Origin: Dipetalonema caudispina
Lineage: Eukaryota; Nematoda; Chromadorea; Rhabditida; Onchocercidae
DNA length: 64,000 nt
NCBI GenBank assembly: GCA_013365325.1
Contig: JABVXV010000054.1
Coordinates: forward strand, 230,347 to 294,346
Direction of reading: 5' to 3'
Below are positions 1 through 12,044 of this stretch, in pieces. Position numbers and translations under genes: made by a program. Under the pieces are notes generated by a model. That model saw nothing but the letters and a program-made list of their open reading frames with translations, searched no databases and was not told the origin of the DNA. Position 1 is the first letter of the stretch. Each line of letters begins with the position of its first letter.

Positions 1-3000
1 TAGAGATACACTACACAATCGATAGCAGTGCTATGCTTTCAAATCATAACTCCTAAATTTTTTGAAAACGAAGACAGCGAAAGATGGAAGAATCTGGTTG
101 AAAAAATTATAAACTACAAGCATTCGAAAAAGGATAAATATACGTATTTTAGAAATTTTTAAAGCAATATACTTTAGTCGGTGAATAACGACAATGATGC
201 AATGGTGGTCCTGTTCCGAAAACCTTTTCTGTTTCTAAACAGTAATTCCTCTTATCTTCTTTGTCTTCTTTTATTGAAAACCATTCTCCATCAATTCCTT
301 GCAGTATAAAACCATCGGTGATGTGACTATGCCAAATCAATGGCTTCTCCGTAGAATATAAACAGATACTGAAAGAACAAAATATAACCGTAAGACACTG
401 AAGTAATAGTTGTTGGTATTTACAGAGTCGAACATATTCCTGGACTACTCATAAAACTTTGGGATCAAATAGCCAGTCTATTTAATGTCAGAAAGACTTT
501 TTGTAAACTACAAACAAGCCAAAGAAATAAGGACGTAGAAAGGCGCTATACTGATTCACTACACTGGGCAAAATGATCAAAGAACTACGAAAAAAAGTTG
601 ACCATATTCAGTGCAGCACCAAATTTCAATAACACCGAGGTTATAGTTGGAATATCAGATACGCACATTACTCATGAAGTAATTACCTTTCTTTAAGAGT
701 CATATTTTTTAAATTTAAGCTGTATAAACTATAATGTGAGGAGGCAATAATGGCAGAGAGTTGGTTAGAATCATTCAGACAAAGATTGTAACATATGCAA
801 TCTTTCGGTAAATCGGTAGTATCATATTCAGCATATTCTTCGAACTTTCTTTCTCGCAACTTATCTGTAAAGTAGTAATCCATAAGGTTAAGTACTACAG
901 CACCGAATTTCTACAAACAAAAATGAGTGCTGTACCTTTTGATATGCATTTCCGTCAAATTGACGATGCTCTAATAATGCCGACATCAGAATTTGTTTTG
1001 GTAAATTGCGTACAAAATGTACGTTTCATTAGCATAAGTCAGATATTACAAAACCTTTCATGAACAGAAAATTTCTCAATTACTTCAAAATTGGAAACAT
1101 AATCTTACATGCAAGAAGTGAACGATCCGCAAGTAGAAAAACTGCACTACCATTATATTGAGCAACTTCACAAACAGTGTTCGGAAAAGTGAGTTCATAG
1201 TGGCACATTGGTGGTGGAATTGATGCTTCTTTTAGATCCGTTACACGTACGTTACCTGGAAACTAATTCTTAAAGAACATAAAAAAATCTGACAAACAAT
1301 TATGCTCAGTCCCTCTACGTAATAAGGAAAAAGTAGGCAGAAATATCCTACGATGCAACTCTAACTGTCAATGAAATACATATTTTCAATGTCTATTTTA
1401 ATGTAATCATGCGCAATACCATGGAAGTTAAATCCGAGCATGTTTTGACACCAGATTTGATAAGTTTTAAGTCACTGACTTAAAATTGCACGAGTAAAAG
1501 AAACTGAACAACCAAAATTACGGGTCATAAGTGGCCTCTTCACTACATCATTTTCTTCGTCAATTTGTCGCTTCAAAAATGCTACTATTTCTGGACAACA
1601 CACTTCGAAATGAATTACTTACATCCTGTTATCGATAGAACAATATCATCGCAAAAATTGTAAGTGAAATCGAAATCAATGAAAGTAGCACGGCCTTTCT
1701 GCGTGATATAGCAAAACTGATTAGGATTACTTTCGTGCCAACGTGCCAATAAAAATCCACTGTTAACTAATATGCGATACTTGAGCATCCAGTCATAATT
1801 ACTGACGCACCAAAAACTTACTAAAATAAAAGTTTTGTCCAAAAATATTTAGTAAAAAGTGAAAACCTGAAAACCTTAGTTTTTTTATAGCAATGCTGTA
1901 CCTTCTTGAGCAGTTCCTGCTAAATCTTTAGACTGCACACAAAGAATATTCCCATCAATGTTCCAACCCATCCAATCAATTACAGTTCCTTGATGTGATC
2001 CGTATTCAAATTTCGATCGCTTTTGCCCGTTACGTTCATAAAAAATTATTTCACGTTTACCACCATCACACCGACTTGTTGTGATAAGATTTCCCGTGGG
2101 CCTGAATAGGAAACAGTTTGCTACTTATAGAAACTAAAAACATATAAAGAATACAGTAGTGGACTTTTTATCACCAGCATCTACCAAAAAAAAGTAAGTT
2201 AGGATTACCACCGAACGAACGAAAACTACAAACTCTTACATTACTTAATTTGCCCTATCACTACTTTTATGCATCGAATATCACGTTCTCATTCATTGCT
2301 ATTGATATTAAAATTGAGAGATGGAAAGTACAAAGACTAAACTAAAGTAGTTAATGAGTCATAAAAAACCTAGTGAGTATCATGAAACATTTAAAGCAAA
2401 TTAGGACAGGGTACAAAAAATATCAACCCAATATTGAGAATGAGAAGTAATTTGCACCTGTAAGCCAACGTTTCTTCAACATTACTAACTTGCTGTAAAT
2501 GACTAATAAGTTCGCCTTCATGATCGAAAACACAAAATTGCCGAAAATTGGTTCCGTTATCCACATAACTAACGACCACGTAGTTAGCATCACCGTTCCA
2601 AGCCAACAATATCCTACGCTGATCATATTCACTCACAGTGGTAGGCTGCTCATTATCAACCTAAAAATTTCCCTTCAACAGTTTACATCGAAGCAATCGA
2701 AGTTAGGAATTTGACCAAAATTTTTTCCCAATAGAAATCATACCTTCTTGGGTTGTTTCCTTCCTGCGATGCCTTGAAATTGCGTTTCTTTAGAACCCCA
2801 GCCAACTGTCATCAATTCCTCTACAAGTAATTACTGCAGGCAACTCGCAATCATTATATTGTATAAAAACTGGCAAAAGTGTCATTACTAATAGATATTT
2901 TTATTTTTATGATATAATGACATCTATGTATGGAACGTACGCATTCATATCGCCCGAATTTTTTTACAATTTAAATTCTAGCAAAAATTTTATACTGCTA

Positions 3001-4383
3001 ACTTTCAATAAATATGAATGGCATTGAAATTTCGTGAAGAAATAAAACATTACACTACCTCGGCCAGACCTCGACGAATTCAGCGGTTGTTCATTCAAAA
3101 TGTCAAACTGACGTGTAACAAAGTACAGCATCTCCGCTGTTGCAAGCAAAAGAACATGATAATCAGGGGCCCATTTTGCAGAACAGACTTCGACTGGTAC
3201 TACGTCATATCGCTCAACCTGAAATGATGATTGCTTCTTCAAGTGTCACTCGTAAAGAATTTTCGATATATCTCATTATTAACTAAAGAAAAAAAACAGG
3301 AAACATGAAGTGTGATATGCTATGTTGTTAAAATTTGCTATAATCCTGGAATTAAAAGGAAAAAGTTCAAGATGCCAATAAAAGTACTTTTTTAAGTAAT
3401 CTTTAAAGAGTACTTTTATTAGCATCTTGGAAAAACACTCTTTCCTTAGATAAGCGTAAAAGGCAAAATAACCAACAGTTCCATTCTCGTAATCCACAAT
3501 CAATACTACGCCTGACGACAGCACAGCGCATAAGACATATTCATCGCTTAGATGATCAAATGAAACGATTTTGGCACCGTTACGTTGTTCTGTCCACTCA
3601 ACCAGCTTCTGCAAAAATACTGAAACCACAATTTCATTTCAATAAACCTTAATTAATACATGTTACTCTATTCAGCAGTGACTTTACTACTCCACGTTCT
3701 ACTACCTATTGCAGATATTACAGCGTACTGAATTACAGAAAGAAACTTGTAACTTCAAAATATACCCAATATGCCGATTCTACGAACCAAATTCTAACCA
3801 ATGTTTAATGGAAAGTCTCACTTCATTCCTACGTTGATACGCTATAATACGACCTTTTTTTACACGTATAGTAATCATTTGAAGGCAAATTGCATAGATA
3901 CTAATTTAAATCTATTGGGCAATTTGGCTCGCACAACATTCTCTTTTCATCACGAAGTGGAAAAAAAATAAATAGCCAAGAAAGTTGCACTAGATACAAC
4001 GAACTTACAAATACTTCGGATGACAGTTCACATATTCCAGCACAGCTAGCGCAGAAAATCCTGTCTTCAATACTAACACATAATGCTTCAATTTCTGAAA
4101 TTAAAATGATTGTTTTTCTTACAGCAAAACTTAACGGAATATTGCAGAGGATTTTTCGGAACAAACATACATGTTTATATCTCTTGAATTCAAGTACTTG
4201 TAAGTCTTATATATATAAGAGAATTTATTTTGCTAACTCCCTAATTTTTTTAAAAACTACATTTCGAAAGTTACCACTGAATGAGAGGAATATTGAGGAT
4301 TCTTCATTCTGATGAATTTCATGTTTTGAACTTGACAACAATGTATCACGTACTACGGCCGATCGAATTTTGAGATTCCGCAT
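1..4383 (-). CDS. ELP1: Elongator complex protein 1 (ELP1/IKAP), N-terminal part, runs off left edge
   Basis: This is the scaffold subunit of the Elongator complex, which modifies wobble uridines of tRNA in the cytosol. The start is ATG at 4383, giving MRNLK as in human IKAP. Predicted exons, in order: 4275-4383, 4009-4094, 3477-3608, 3059-3218, 2744-2820, 2458-2660, 1902-2101, 1623-1820, 1109-1255. They stay in phase and give about 437 residues of WD40 propeller. Diagnostic stretches are VGWGSKETQFQG, LAWNGDANY, SNYDWMLKY and IPPPMCHYELTFP, each matching the equivalent IKAP segment in order. The family is about 1,300 residues long, so two thirds lie left of the window. Exons in 1-1100 are not resolved; open stretches at 149-340 and 683-883 on this strand may belong to it. 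The gene is divergent from VPS37, with 725 bp between the two starts. Confidence 0.9.
3368..3429. repeat. Inverted repeat inside an ELP1 intron
   Basis: Two 21-bp arms (3368-3388 and 3409-3429) are reverse complements with one mismatch, separated by 20 bp. They lie in the intron just after the third predicted ELP1 exon, about 50 bp from its donor. The element could form an RNA hairpin or be the remnant of a small inverted-repeat element. Confidence 0.75.
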
Positions 4384-5108
4384 CTATAACAACAAAAACA
4401 TAATTATAAACAAGCGAAAAAACAAGTTGATTAAACAATTTTCATTAAATCATCACCTTAATAACAGATAACCTAAGATGCAATATTGCATAGAGTGTTT
4501 AATCTTAGACAGGTTTTAGCATGAATAGCTAAAAGACAGTTGTTAAATGTTACAGTTTATTTCTTTGTTTTCTTTCACCCAGGCATTTTTTTTCAAAATA
4601 TGACCAATTTTTCTTTCTCTCTCCGAAAGATATGTATTATTTAGTTTTGTCTCTATTATAGCAAATTGTTCTTTAATTTGAACCAGTTTTCGTTTCATAA
4701 CTATGATGTTTTGTGTTTTATGTATGGGTCATTGTGAAACGAACATGTCTCTTGCAAGCGTTTTCTTATTGTTTGTAGTTTGCAATACTTTAGCGATTAA
4801 TAGAATTGCTTATTGTTTATATGTTTGATGTAATTGTATCTAAAAAGACAGAGGAATGGAAGCATTTTAGTATCTTCAAAAGACGATGTGTCTTCTCAAC
4901 AACATATTTAATTAGTGCTGTCTGATAGTTTCAAGTTTGTTGTTAAATTTTTCAGTTATTAAAGCTAATAGTTATTAAAATGAGCAGAATTTTACTAATC
5001 TTATTCTTCAATATAATTAGTTGGGTTTAAACGCTTTGTTTTTACTTTTCGCTAAAGGTTGAACGGATAATTGGATGATGCTTTGCAGTTAGTTACAGGT
5101 AAAACGTA
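4384..5108. promoter_or_regulatory. Divergent intergenic region between ELP1 and VPS37
   Basis: This 725-bp AT-rich stretch separates the start codons of two divergent genes, so it probably holds promoters for both. T-rich runs end in AG at about 5085-5099, just before the VPS37 ATG. These could be trans-splice acceptors or the end of a 5' UTR intron. No spliced-leader gene or other ORF was seen. Confidence 0.4.
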
Positions 5109-7238
5109 ATGGTCGACATTTCGTATGAATCTCTTCTAGATGTTTGTGTCTCAGCTGCAATGACTTCAGTCAAAAATATGAATTACGATCAGATTGGAGA
5201 ACTGTTGAATAATGATGCTGAAAAGAAAATTGATGATATCATTGACAACATATCACAGGTTTCTCATTATTTGAAAATTTTTTACCGCTTTTTTTCTGTT
5301 AAAATGCGAGACAAGCTAATTATATCAGTTCTTTCTGATACAGTGATGTGGCACTTATCAAGCGTGAAGTTGTTCTGCCAGGGTTGTGATGTGTTAAATG
5401 ACATTACTCATTTCATTTTGAGCTGTTGTTTACTTTGTTTTATGCGAATGCAACTTACATTTTCTTCTAGAACATTTTTATTTTTTGGAATTTTTATCAA
5501 AATTGATGTTGATACTGCATTATAAATCATCTTCTCTAACTTTTTAGGTCCGGACTTTGCCTACCGAGCGTGAAATGGGCCTTGTACAGAATAAATCGCT
5601 TGCTGAGTGGAATTTATCACAAGAACCAAAGATTGAAGAAGCTAAAAGACAGTTACGAGTTACTTATGAAGAAGCCGTGAAAGTTAAAGAGGAAGTAATG
5701 GAGCTTAAAGAAAAATTGAGTAAGTTCTCAGCAGTTTTCAGTTTTTTGTTTTAAAAGTTGTTAATTTCTTTTTAGAAGTTGTTAACTCTCATATGCTCAT
5801 TTCTTGTGTGTTGCCTACCATATTAGCGATGTAATTATCATTATATCAAAATCGCATAGTTGAAGTGGTGAACTTCATTTCACAGTGTAATATATTTAAA
5901 GAGTTGAAACAGTTTGAGTTTTTTTATGTTTTGAGGGGGTAGAATTCTAGAAATAATAAAAATAATTTCATTTTCAGATTCGTTGTCAGAAGAAAGGTCG
6001 TTGGACACATCGAGTGCATTGTTACAAGCTGCTGCACAATCTGCTGATGACGAAAGCGAAGTAAGTTAGGCGATTTACATGAAATTCAAATAATTGCGTC
6101 ACTGAATCGGAAACTAATCATTGGTGCAAAGAAAGGTATGAGAATGAATTGCTATCTAGGACCACCAGTATTTGGTTTCTTTTTTGAATGCTTGGTCACT
6201 GTCTACTCATATTTAATGGTCGCATTAAGATGAAGCTGTCTGTGACTTAACATAAAATACCTGTTTCTTGTTTTTCCTTCTCTGTTTTACTCTCTACTTA
6301 TCAGTAAACAATTTTAAATTGACATGTCGTTTAATTTATTTGAAACTAGTTAATTCACGAAAGCACTTCATGTGCAGTTTTTCATAGTGTGCAAGGACAT
6401 TGTATGTGAGAAGGCCCTTAATTCCAAAACGTTTCAGTTTACAGCTTATAACTTTTGCACTTAAACTTACATTTCCAAAATGATGTTTTGTAGACAACTT
6501 ACAGCCAAAATACAAGAGATTTAAGGCTCATCTTATTCATAGGAATAAATATTTTCGATTTTTAAACGTTTTGAAAGCAGTTATGATCGAAGGAAAACAG
6601 TGTTTTTTCTGAACTACTGATAACCAGAAAAAGGAATGTATCAAAGGCAGTATTATGAAGATTCCGCAGCATTTCTCTCTCAGGAGACTAATGGTTCACA
6701 TTCGTAGCTGGAATGCAGTCATCATTGAAAGTGCTGAGGTTTTACTAATACTTTCAAGATCTTTATTTCAGACAATTGCCGATCGATATTTAAATGGTGA
6801 AATAGAAGTTGATCAGTTCCTGAAAGAATTCATTGAGAAGAAAACTCTTGCTCATATGAGGTTCACTTCTTGTCTTAAGTAATTCATATCCTCATACTGA
6901 GCGTTATGGAAATCTCCTTAATCTCTTGTGAAAGAATTCTGACATTATTTTATTCCTTAAGCGAAATTTTAGATGTATTAGTTAGTGATTCGTAAAATGA
7001 TTAATTAAACCATTTTTGGTTACTAGTTAATTCACAGTGTTGCTAAGAGGTCAGTTTGTTATCTTTTTCATCTTACAGAAAAATCAAATCCGATAAGTTG
7101 TTGGCGATTCTGCGGCAACAACAATATCCGCAACAATCGAGTTCGAACTCCAGAACGACACCATATCCTACAAAAGGTGGCGGATTGTACCCACAGCCTG
7201 TTAGTGTACCATCATCCCGTCAATCATTCTGGTACTAA
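5109..7238 (+). CDS. VPS37: VPS37-type ESCRT-I subunit
   Basis: This is a subunit of ESCRT-I, which sorts ubiquitinated membrane cargo into multivesicular bodies on endosomes. Five exons (5109-5258, 5548-5719, 5978-6060, 6772-6860, 7079-7238) join in frame to 217 residues. The Mod(r)/VPS37 domain fills most of the chain. A coiled-coil segment around residues 70-105 (EEAVKVKEEVMELKEKL, then LNSLSEERS) is followed by the typical YLNGEIEVDQFLKEFIEKK helix at about 140-157 and KIKSDKL. The tail is rich in Pro, Gln and Ser, as in VPS37B/C. The start gives MVDISYESLLD, and AG acceptors lie 10-25 bp upstream. MRPL48 follows on the same strand. Assignment to one vertebrate paralogue (A-D) is not possible by eye. 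Confidence 0.88.
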
Positions 7239-8696
7239 ATCAGTGTTAATATAATTAATACGATGATATATTGTGTTCAGTCTATCAGGTGCTTAGTACT
7301 ATTATAAATAAAACTATTCGAAATTGAAATAAACGCATCGTATTTGGAAGTGAATTGAGAACCAAAAACACGGTAGCTTGGGGAACTCGTTTTAATCCAT
7401 GATCAAATCGACATAGTTCATTTCATCAACTTTCCCATGACCTGCACGTTATCGTTATCGCTATCGTTGTTGGCGAATAAAATTTCCCTGCTTACGTTGT
7501 TCCCTTCTCACATTATCATTGCTTCGTTTGACTTCATGTATTTGTACGTATGTCTTTTCCAGAAAATAAATCATACTTTTAAATTTCTACAATTTAATAT
7601 TCCCGATCTAGAATGAGCGTGGGCAAATTTGTCTTACCTGTGTATTTATAATGCGGTATTTCTAGAAATTCCGATTGGAGGTAGTATCGCTGAGACATCA
7701 TTAGATAATAAATCGTGGGCAAACTCGTCTTACCCGTTTAAGCCCATTGCGGTATCTGATGAGGCTATTAACATTACTTATGCGCTCCCGGATAACCCCA
7801 GGAACGCGGTCCAAAAAAATCAACCCGCAAAGTAGACGAATCTACAATGCGAGGGATCCCAAGAACAGTTGTTCAAGGGCTAAACCCATTACATTCCCTG
7901 TCTCTGCATAGTTTAGGCTTAGCTGCAGGCAGCATTCAGTGGTTTTCACTGCATATGTTACCTGCTTCCAATGTTTTCTCTGCCACACATTATCTCGCTC
8001 TTCTAAAACATTCTCTGCTTCTCTTCGAAAAGAACGTTAACACGGAAATTGGACGAATTATTGAAATTCTCAAAAATTATTAGTTTTTGCGTCTTTAAGA
8101 TCCACATTTAGTGCTATTTTGTAGAAGATGAATAATCTAATCTACGTAAGGCATTATGAACAACGAGATGTAAAGAATAGCTAAGCAGAAATGAAATTAC
8201 ATATAGGTGGAAATTAAATTAGTAACTAAAGATTAGACAGTAAGTTTAATATGCTATAGTCATGTTTGGGGAGATGGAATCGAAAAAGATTAACAGGACG
8301 AGGATTGATACATATGTTGATGAATTCGATTGTATTTTCTAGTTCAGTTCTCCATATTCGATATTGTACTAGTGGCACTTCAGTGAGATGAAAGTTCTTT
8401 TGTAATCTATCGCTGTTAATTACAATTCACATTTCATCTTGCTTAAGGTAATTTCAGAACAATATGTTCATAGTAACGTGAATTACTGTTTATTAGTTTT
8501 CATCCCATATTGCTTCGCCTCGCTATCTGATAAGAACCGTAGGGGTCGAATATGATTCCCCAGGACGAGGCCCACAATATCAATCACCCAACCATTATTT
8601 GGCTAGGCTGTTTCGCAAAAGTTTTTGGCTAACATCGCTCATAGTAATGTATTCTCGTAGATTTTCATAATTTGTCAGTATGTTGTAGATTTATCT
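7239..8696. repeat. VPS37-MRPL48 intergenic region with a 96-bp-spaced direct repeat
   Basis: The stretch lacks a recognisable gene. An imperfect repeat occurs at 7618-7660 and 7714-7756. Both copies begin cGTGGGCAAA and carry GCGGTAT at the same offset of 34 bp, so the period is 96 bp (32 codons). Read in frame, both encode VGK(F/L)VLPV, and two of the three codon changes are synonymous. The flanks (7730-8080) are less AT-rich than usual here. The segment may be a decayed coding or mobile sequence, but no domain was recognised. Confidence 0.45.
7307..7312 (+). terminator. AATAAA poly(A) signal of VPS37
   Basis: An AATAAA hexamer lies about 69 bp after the VPS37 stop, a normal distance for nematode 3' ends. 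Confidence 0.6.
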
Positions 8697-10283
8697 ATGA
8701 AACTGCTGAAACCTCAGTGGATTATTGGAACTACGGCAATACAACATATCCGAGAGGTATCCCTTAGAGCAAAGGTCAAGAAAGTTGAGCCATGGCAACT
8801 ATACGAACCAGTGATTAAGAATACCAAAGTTTATCCCGAATATCCACTGCTTAGTCTTCAATTGAATTCGATGGATTTTGTACCACTTGAAAGATTTCAC
8901 AGTTACGCGCACAGAAAGGCACGCCAATTCGAATTCAAAGTGATAGACAGGTATGATTTTACGTTGATTCCAATTGCAGAATAGTAAGTTCCATCAGAAT
9001 TTATCATATGTCATCTCTTTTCTTTGGTTCCTTAAGCATCAGCTCATAATGGTTTTACTTCTTAATCAGTTATTTTGATCTTTTTCCTGCTTTGTTTGTC
9101 ACTGGTCTACATCAAGTGAATGGAAATTTAAGTACCAGCACTTTATTTTTCGTAAATTTTAATCTTTTCTATTTCTGTGTCTTTCCTTAAATTCAACCAT
9201 TGATTTCTACCGATCTGAAATTAAAATTAACTTCACTAAGAATTTCAATGTTTTTTAGCTACGCGATTCCTCCTACGAAAATTGTACTATTGCCGGAGAA
9301 AGCTGACAAAAAGAAACAAGAAAAGGAAGTAGTACTATCAACCTATCATCGATTTTTGAGATTGAGCGAAGTACCATGTGTTCGTCTCTCATTGTATCTT
9401 CATCTTATGCAGGTTCATTTTTTCTGTAATTTCTTTTATAACTAGAAAAAAAAGACTGTAGATTACTTTCACTGTTTACTAACGTTAGAGAATTTGGACT
9501 GGCTATTCAAAATGGTTATCTATCATTTTGAAAAAAAAATAATAAGAGCAAATCAATACCACCGTCTTATTTGTAGGAGTAGCTCATTGTCTCATTCTTA
9601 GCACTTCATGAGTCATAGATAACAGGTCATTATGTAAAAAGTGAATATCTCTCATATCATTTCAAAGAAGATATAAATACACTTTGCTGTGAGCTTAATT
9701 TGCTTGATGTGCGCAGCTCTGAATACCTGTTTTAATTATACTTAACTATTAAAAATAGACCTCCAGCATATCGGAATAATTAGCAACATCATAATTTTTA
9801 TTAGTGTAGAAAGTAAACGTTGAGGTGATAAGTTTCTGGAAGCACTGTTAGTTCAAGAGAAAAGAGCCTCTCTACTCTTATTTCAAAATTATCCCTTTCG
9901 ATTTTGGAAGCTTACCCATTGCAACAGAAGTGTCAGGAAAACTAATCACCATGATTACTTAATTTATTTAGTTTGTTGCCAGGATTGCATCTTTAAGTTT
10001 TGCCACCTTTTGTTTCCACTCCGTTGTGATCAATATAATCCTTAGTAATCTCAATCCGTTTAATTTAAATTCGCATTTATTTCAGAACTTGTTTTTCAGT
10101 TTTTCGTCTGTACTGTTTTTTCTGTAGGCCCACGCACCTATTGGTGTTACGATAATAATCAAGAAACAGGAACAAGTGGATGAGGATATCAGGTATATAC
10201 CAGACGAGATTTTGGAAGCTCGGAAAGCAGAGCTGCTTAGCCTGGATGACCCGAAAACGAGAAAATTCCTCGGCTGGGAGTGA
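8697..10283 (+). CDS. MRPL48: Mitochondrial large-subunit ribosomal protein L48 (mL48)
   Basis: This is a component of the mitochondrial 39S ribosomal subunit, with an S10-like fold. Three exons (8697-8950, 9259-9412, 10128-10283) join in frame to 187 residues; human MRPL48 is 212. The first 25 residues are basic/hydrophobic and acidic-poor, which fits a mitochondrial presequence. The core begins at about residue 48 (YPLLSLQLNSMDFVPLERF). YAIPPTKIVLLP after the first intron matches the SYAMPTKTIEV segment of the human protein, followed by STYHRFLRLSEVPCVRLSLYL-type helix and the APIGVTITIIKKQE strand. The chain ends RKFLGWE. The junction codon between exons 1 and 2 is AGC (Ser). The gene lies 1.46 kb after VPS37 on the same strand, so co-transcription is possible but unproven. 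Confidence 0.83.
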
Positions 10284-11448
10284 TTATTATTCGTTAGTAG
10301 ATGTAAAAGGTTAAAAGCTGTTTTCCAAAAAAATTGTGATAAAAAGCGCATCAGGCAGTTATAATTTTGATCTGTCTTATGACTTTTTTGCAAAACCCAA
10401 CGTCTTTCTAGTCGTTTGTTATTACTGCATGATTTGCGTTCTTCTGATCCCATGCTTGATACCTGTAGGGGAAGCACTTAGATTATGGTTTTAGTAGATT
10501 GTGGAATTTCAGTATCTTATTTTATTCTAAGAATTTTGACTTTTATTTCCTGAATTCACTTACTGCTTAATTCGATATTAATTCGATTATGCTTAAAATT
10601 CCTGTGCAGAACACTTTATGGTTACAGAATTTATTGGGTTTTTAATGGAAAAGTTCAAATTCCATTTTTTGGAAATTCCAGAAAGAAGCTTAAAATTAAG
10701 GTAGTACTGTTAAGAAACTATTTACTAATCAGTTAGAGATACACTGTGTCACTTGGTAATAATTATTTTATGTCGTTATTAGATTGTTTTTGGTCATTTA
10801 CTTTATTTTTTCGCGGTTTTTATGAGACAGTGCCTCGTTACCTGATTATCTAGATGATGGCCGTAATCTCCCGAATTATACGGTTTCAAGGTTTGAATCT
10901 GGTAAATTAAACGTACTTGTTTTTGTATGAAACAGTCCAACAAATTTTTCCCTTAGAAGTAATGTTACATAAATGAGTTATACCAACTTCGATGTATCTG
11001 CGGCAATCAATTGCTTTTCTAATTTTACTTGATGTTTTCTTCCTCCTTATTCATAAAAAATTTTTAGAAATATGAAAACTATGTGCTTTAACAAATGAAG
11101 AAAAATCAGGAATAATATGGCTGATATTATTGACCTAATGTTATCTACTTGAATATTGATTATCGTCCTCAGAGTTGTTCATGTGGACAAACAGTTATTC
11201 TCTTTGCTTTTTGAGTATTGCTAAAAAAAATTTGTGAGGAACGATAAATATGCTTTTTCTTGAAAACTGCATTTAAAGTGAGCAGTTTTCCATTGGGAAA
11301 TATTTAAATTCCAGACATGAGATATATAACCTAAATAAAAATCAGAGCACTTTGCTAAAGTTCGGATCCGATATATTTCAGCATTGATAGCGAATCTGCA
11401 AGCTTAAGATCAAAAAGTGATATGGTAAAGAAGTTAAAAGGATGATTT
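10284..11448. other. Intergenic, nothing recognised
   Basis: This is an AT-rich stretch after MRPL48. The opposite-strand ORF over 10082-10477 is a shadow of the last MRPL48 exon and its flank. No repeat, RNA gene or conserved exon was seen. Confidence 0.5.
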
Positions 11449-11830
11449 AATGATGATATTCCTCGACAATACTGGACCCAAAAGTACTCAACAAACTGTA
11501 TCAGTGAGTGATATACTCATAAAGATTGCAGCAGCAATTTCAGTCGCTTTTCAGTCAGAAAAAAAATGACAAAAGTGTGTGACTTTCTGTCGGCTGGTCG
11601 TGCAATTGTGAAAAGAGAACAAACATTGATCTATTTTCTCTTCCCACACTGAGAAATCTACCAGATAAATCCGTTGAAAGGTTTGTCCTTACTATTGAGC
11701 AATTCGGAAAAGTATGTGTATGAAATGAATAACTTAACAATGAAGTTTGAAGTGGTGTAGATGATGACGAAGCAAAGAATGCTTACAAACCGGTTGTCTC
11801 CCATCCAAGCCAATCATTTGTAAAAAGACA
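11449..11830 (+). other. Exon-like segments, possible relic or paralogue of the downstream repeat gene
   Basis: Three short open stretches occur. At 11451-11570 an ORF of about 37 residues begins MMIFLDNTG. At 11583-11711 a 43-codon open stretch contains FSLPTLRNLPDKSVERF and ends FGK before a GTATGT donor-like site. At 11761 another stretch starts after an AG. The middle segment resembles the repeat core in the 12045-14434 gene (PLSPLRKLPADIQQK), with the shared order Leu-Pro...Leu-Arg-x-Leu-Pro. It could be a third, separate unit, an upstream paralogue, or a decayed copy. The similarity is short and was judged by eye. Confidence 0.3.
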
Positions 11831-12044
11831 AGTAATAGTAAGGATTGAAGAGAGCTGGAAATAGAAAAGGCTATAAGAAAGGTTGAGAAGATCGAACTTT
11901 TTTTAAGTTGCATTTACTGTATTGGTTGTTTGGAAAGATGAAAGAATGATTACTATTGAAGTCAAGATGGTTATATAATATCGTAGGGAAGAGAGAGTAC
12001 CTATAAAAGGGACTTGAGAGTTGAAAGTAGCTCCTATTTTCGTA

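Noticed and set aside
10082..10477. 131-codon minus-strand ORF
   Set aside because: It overlaps the last MRPL48 exon on the other strand, which joins in phase and matches the family; the ORF has no recognisable content.
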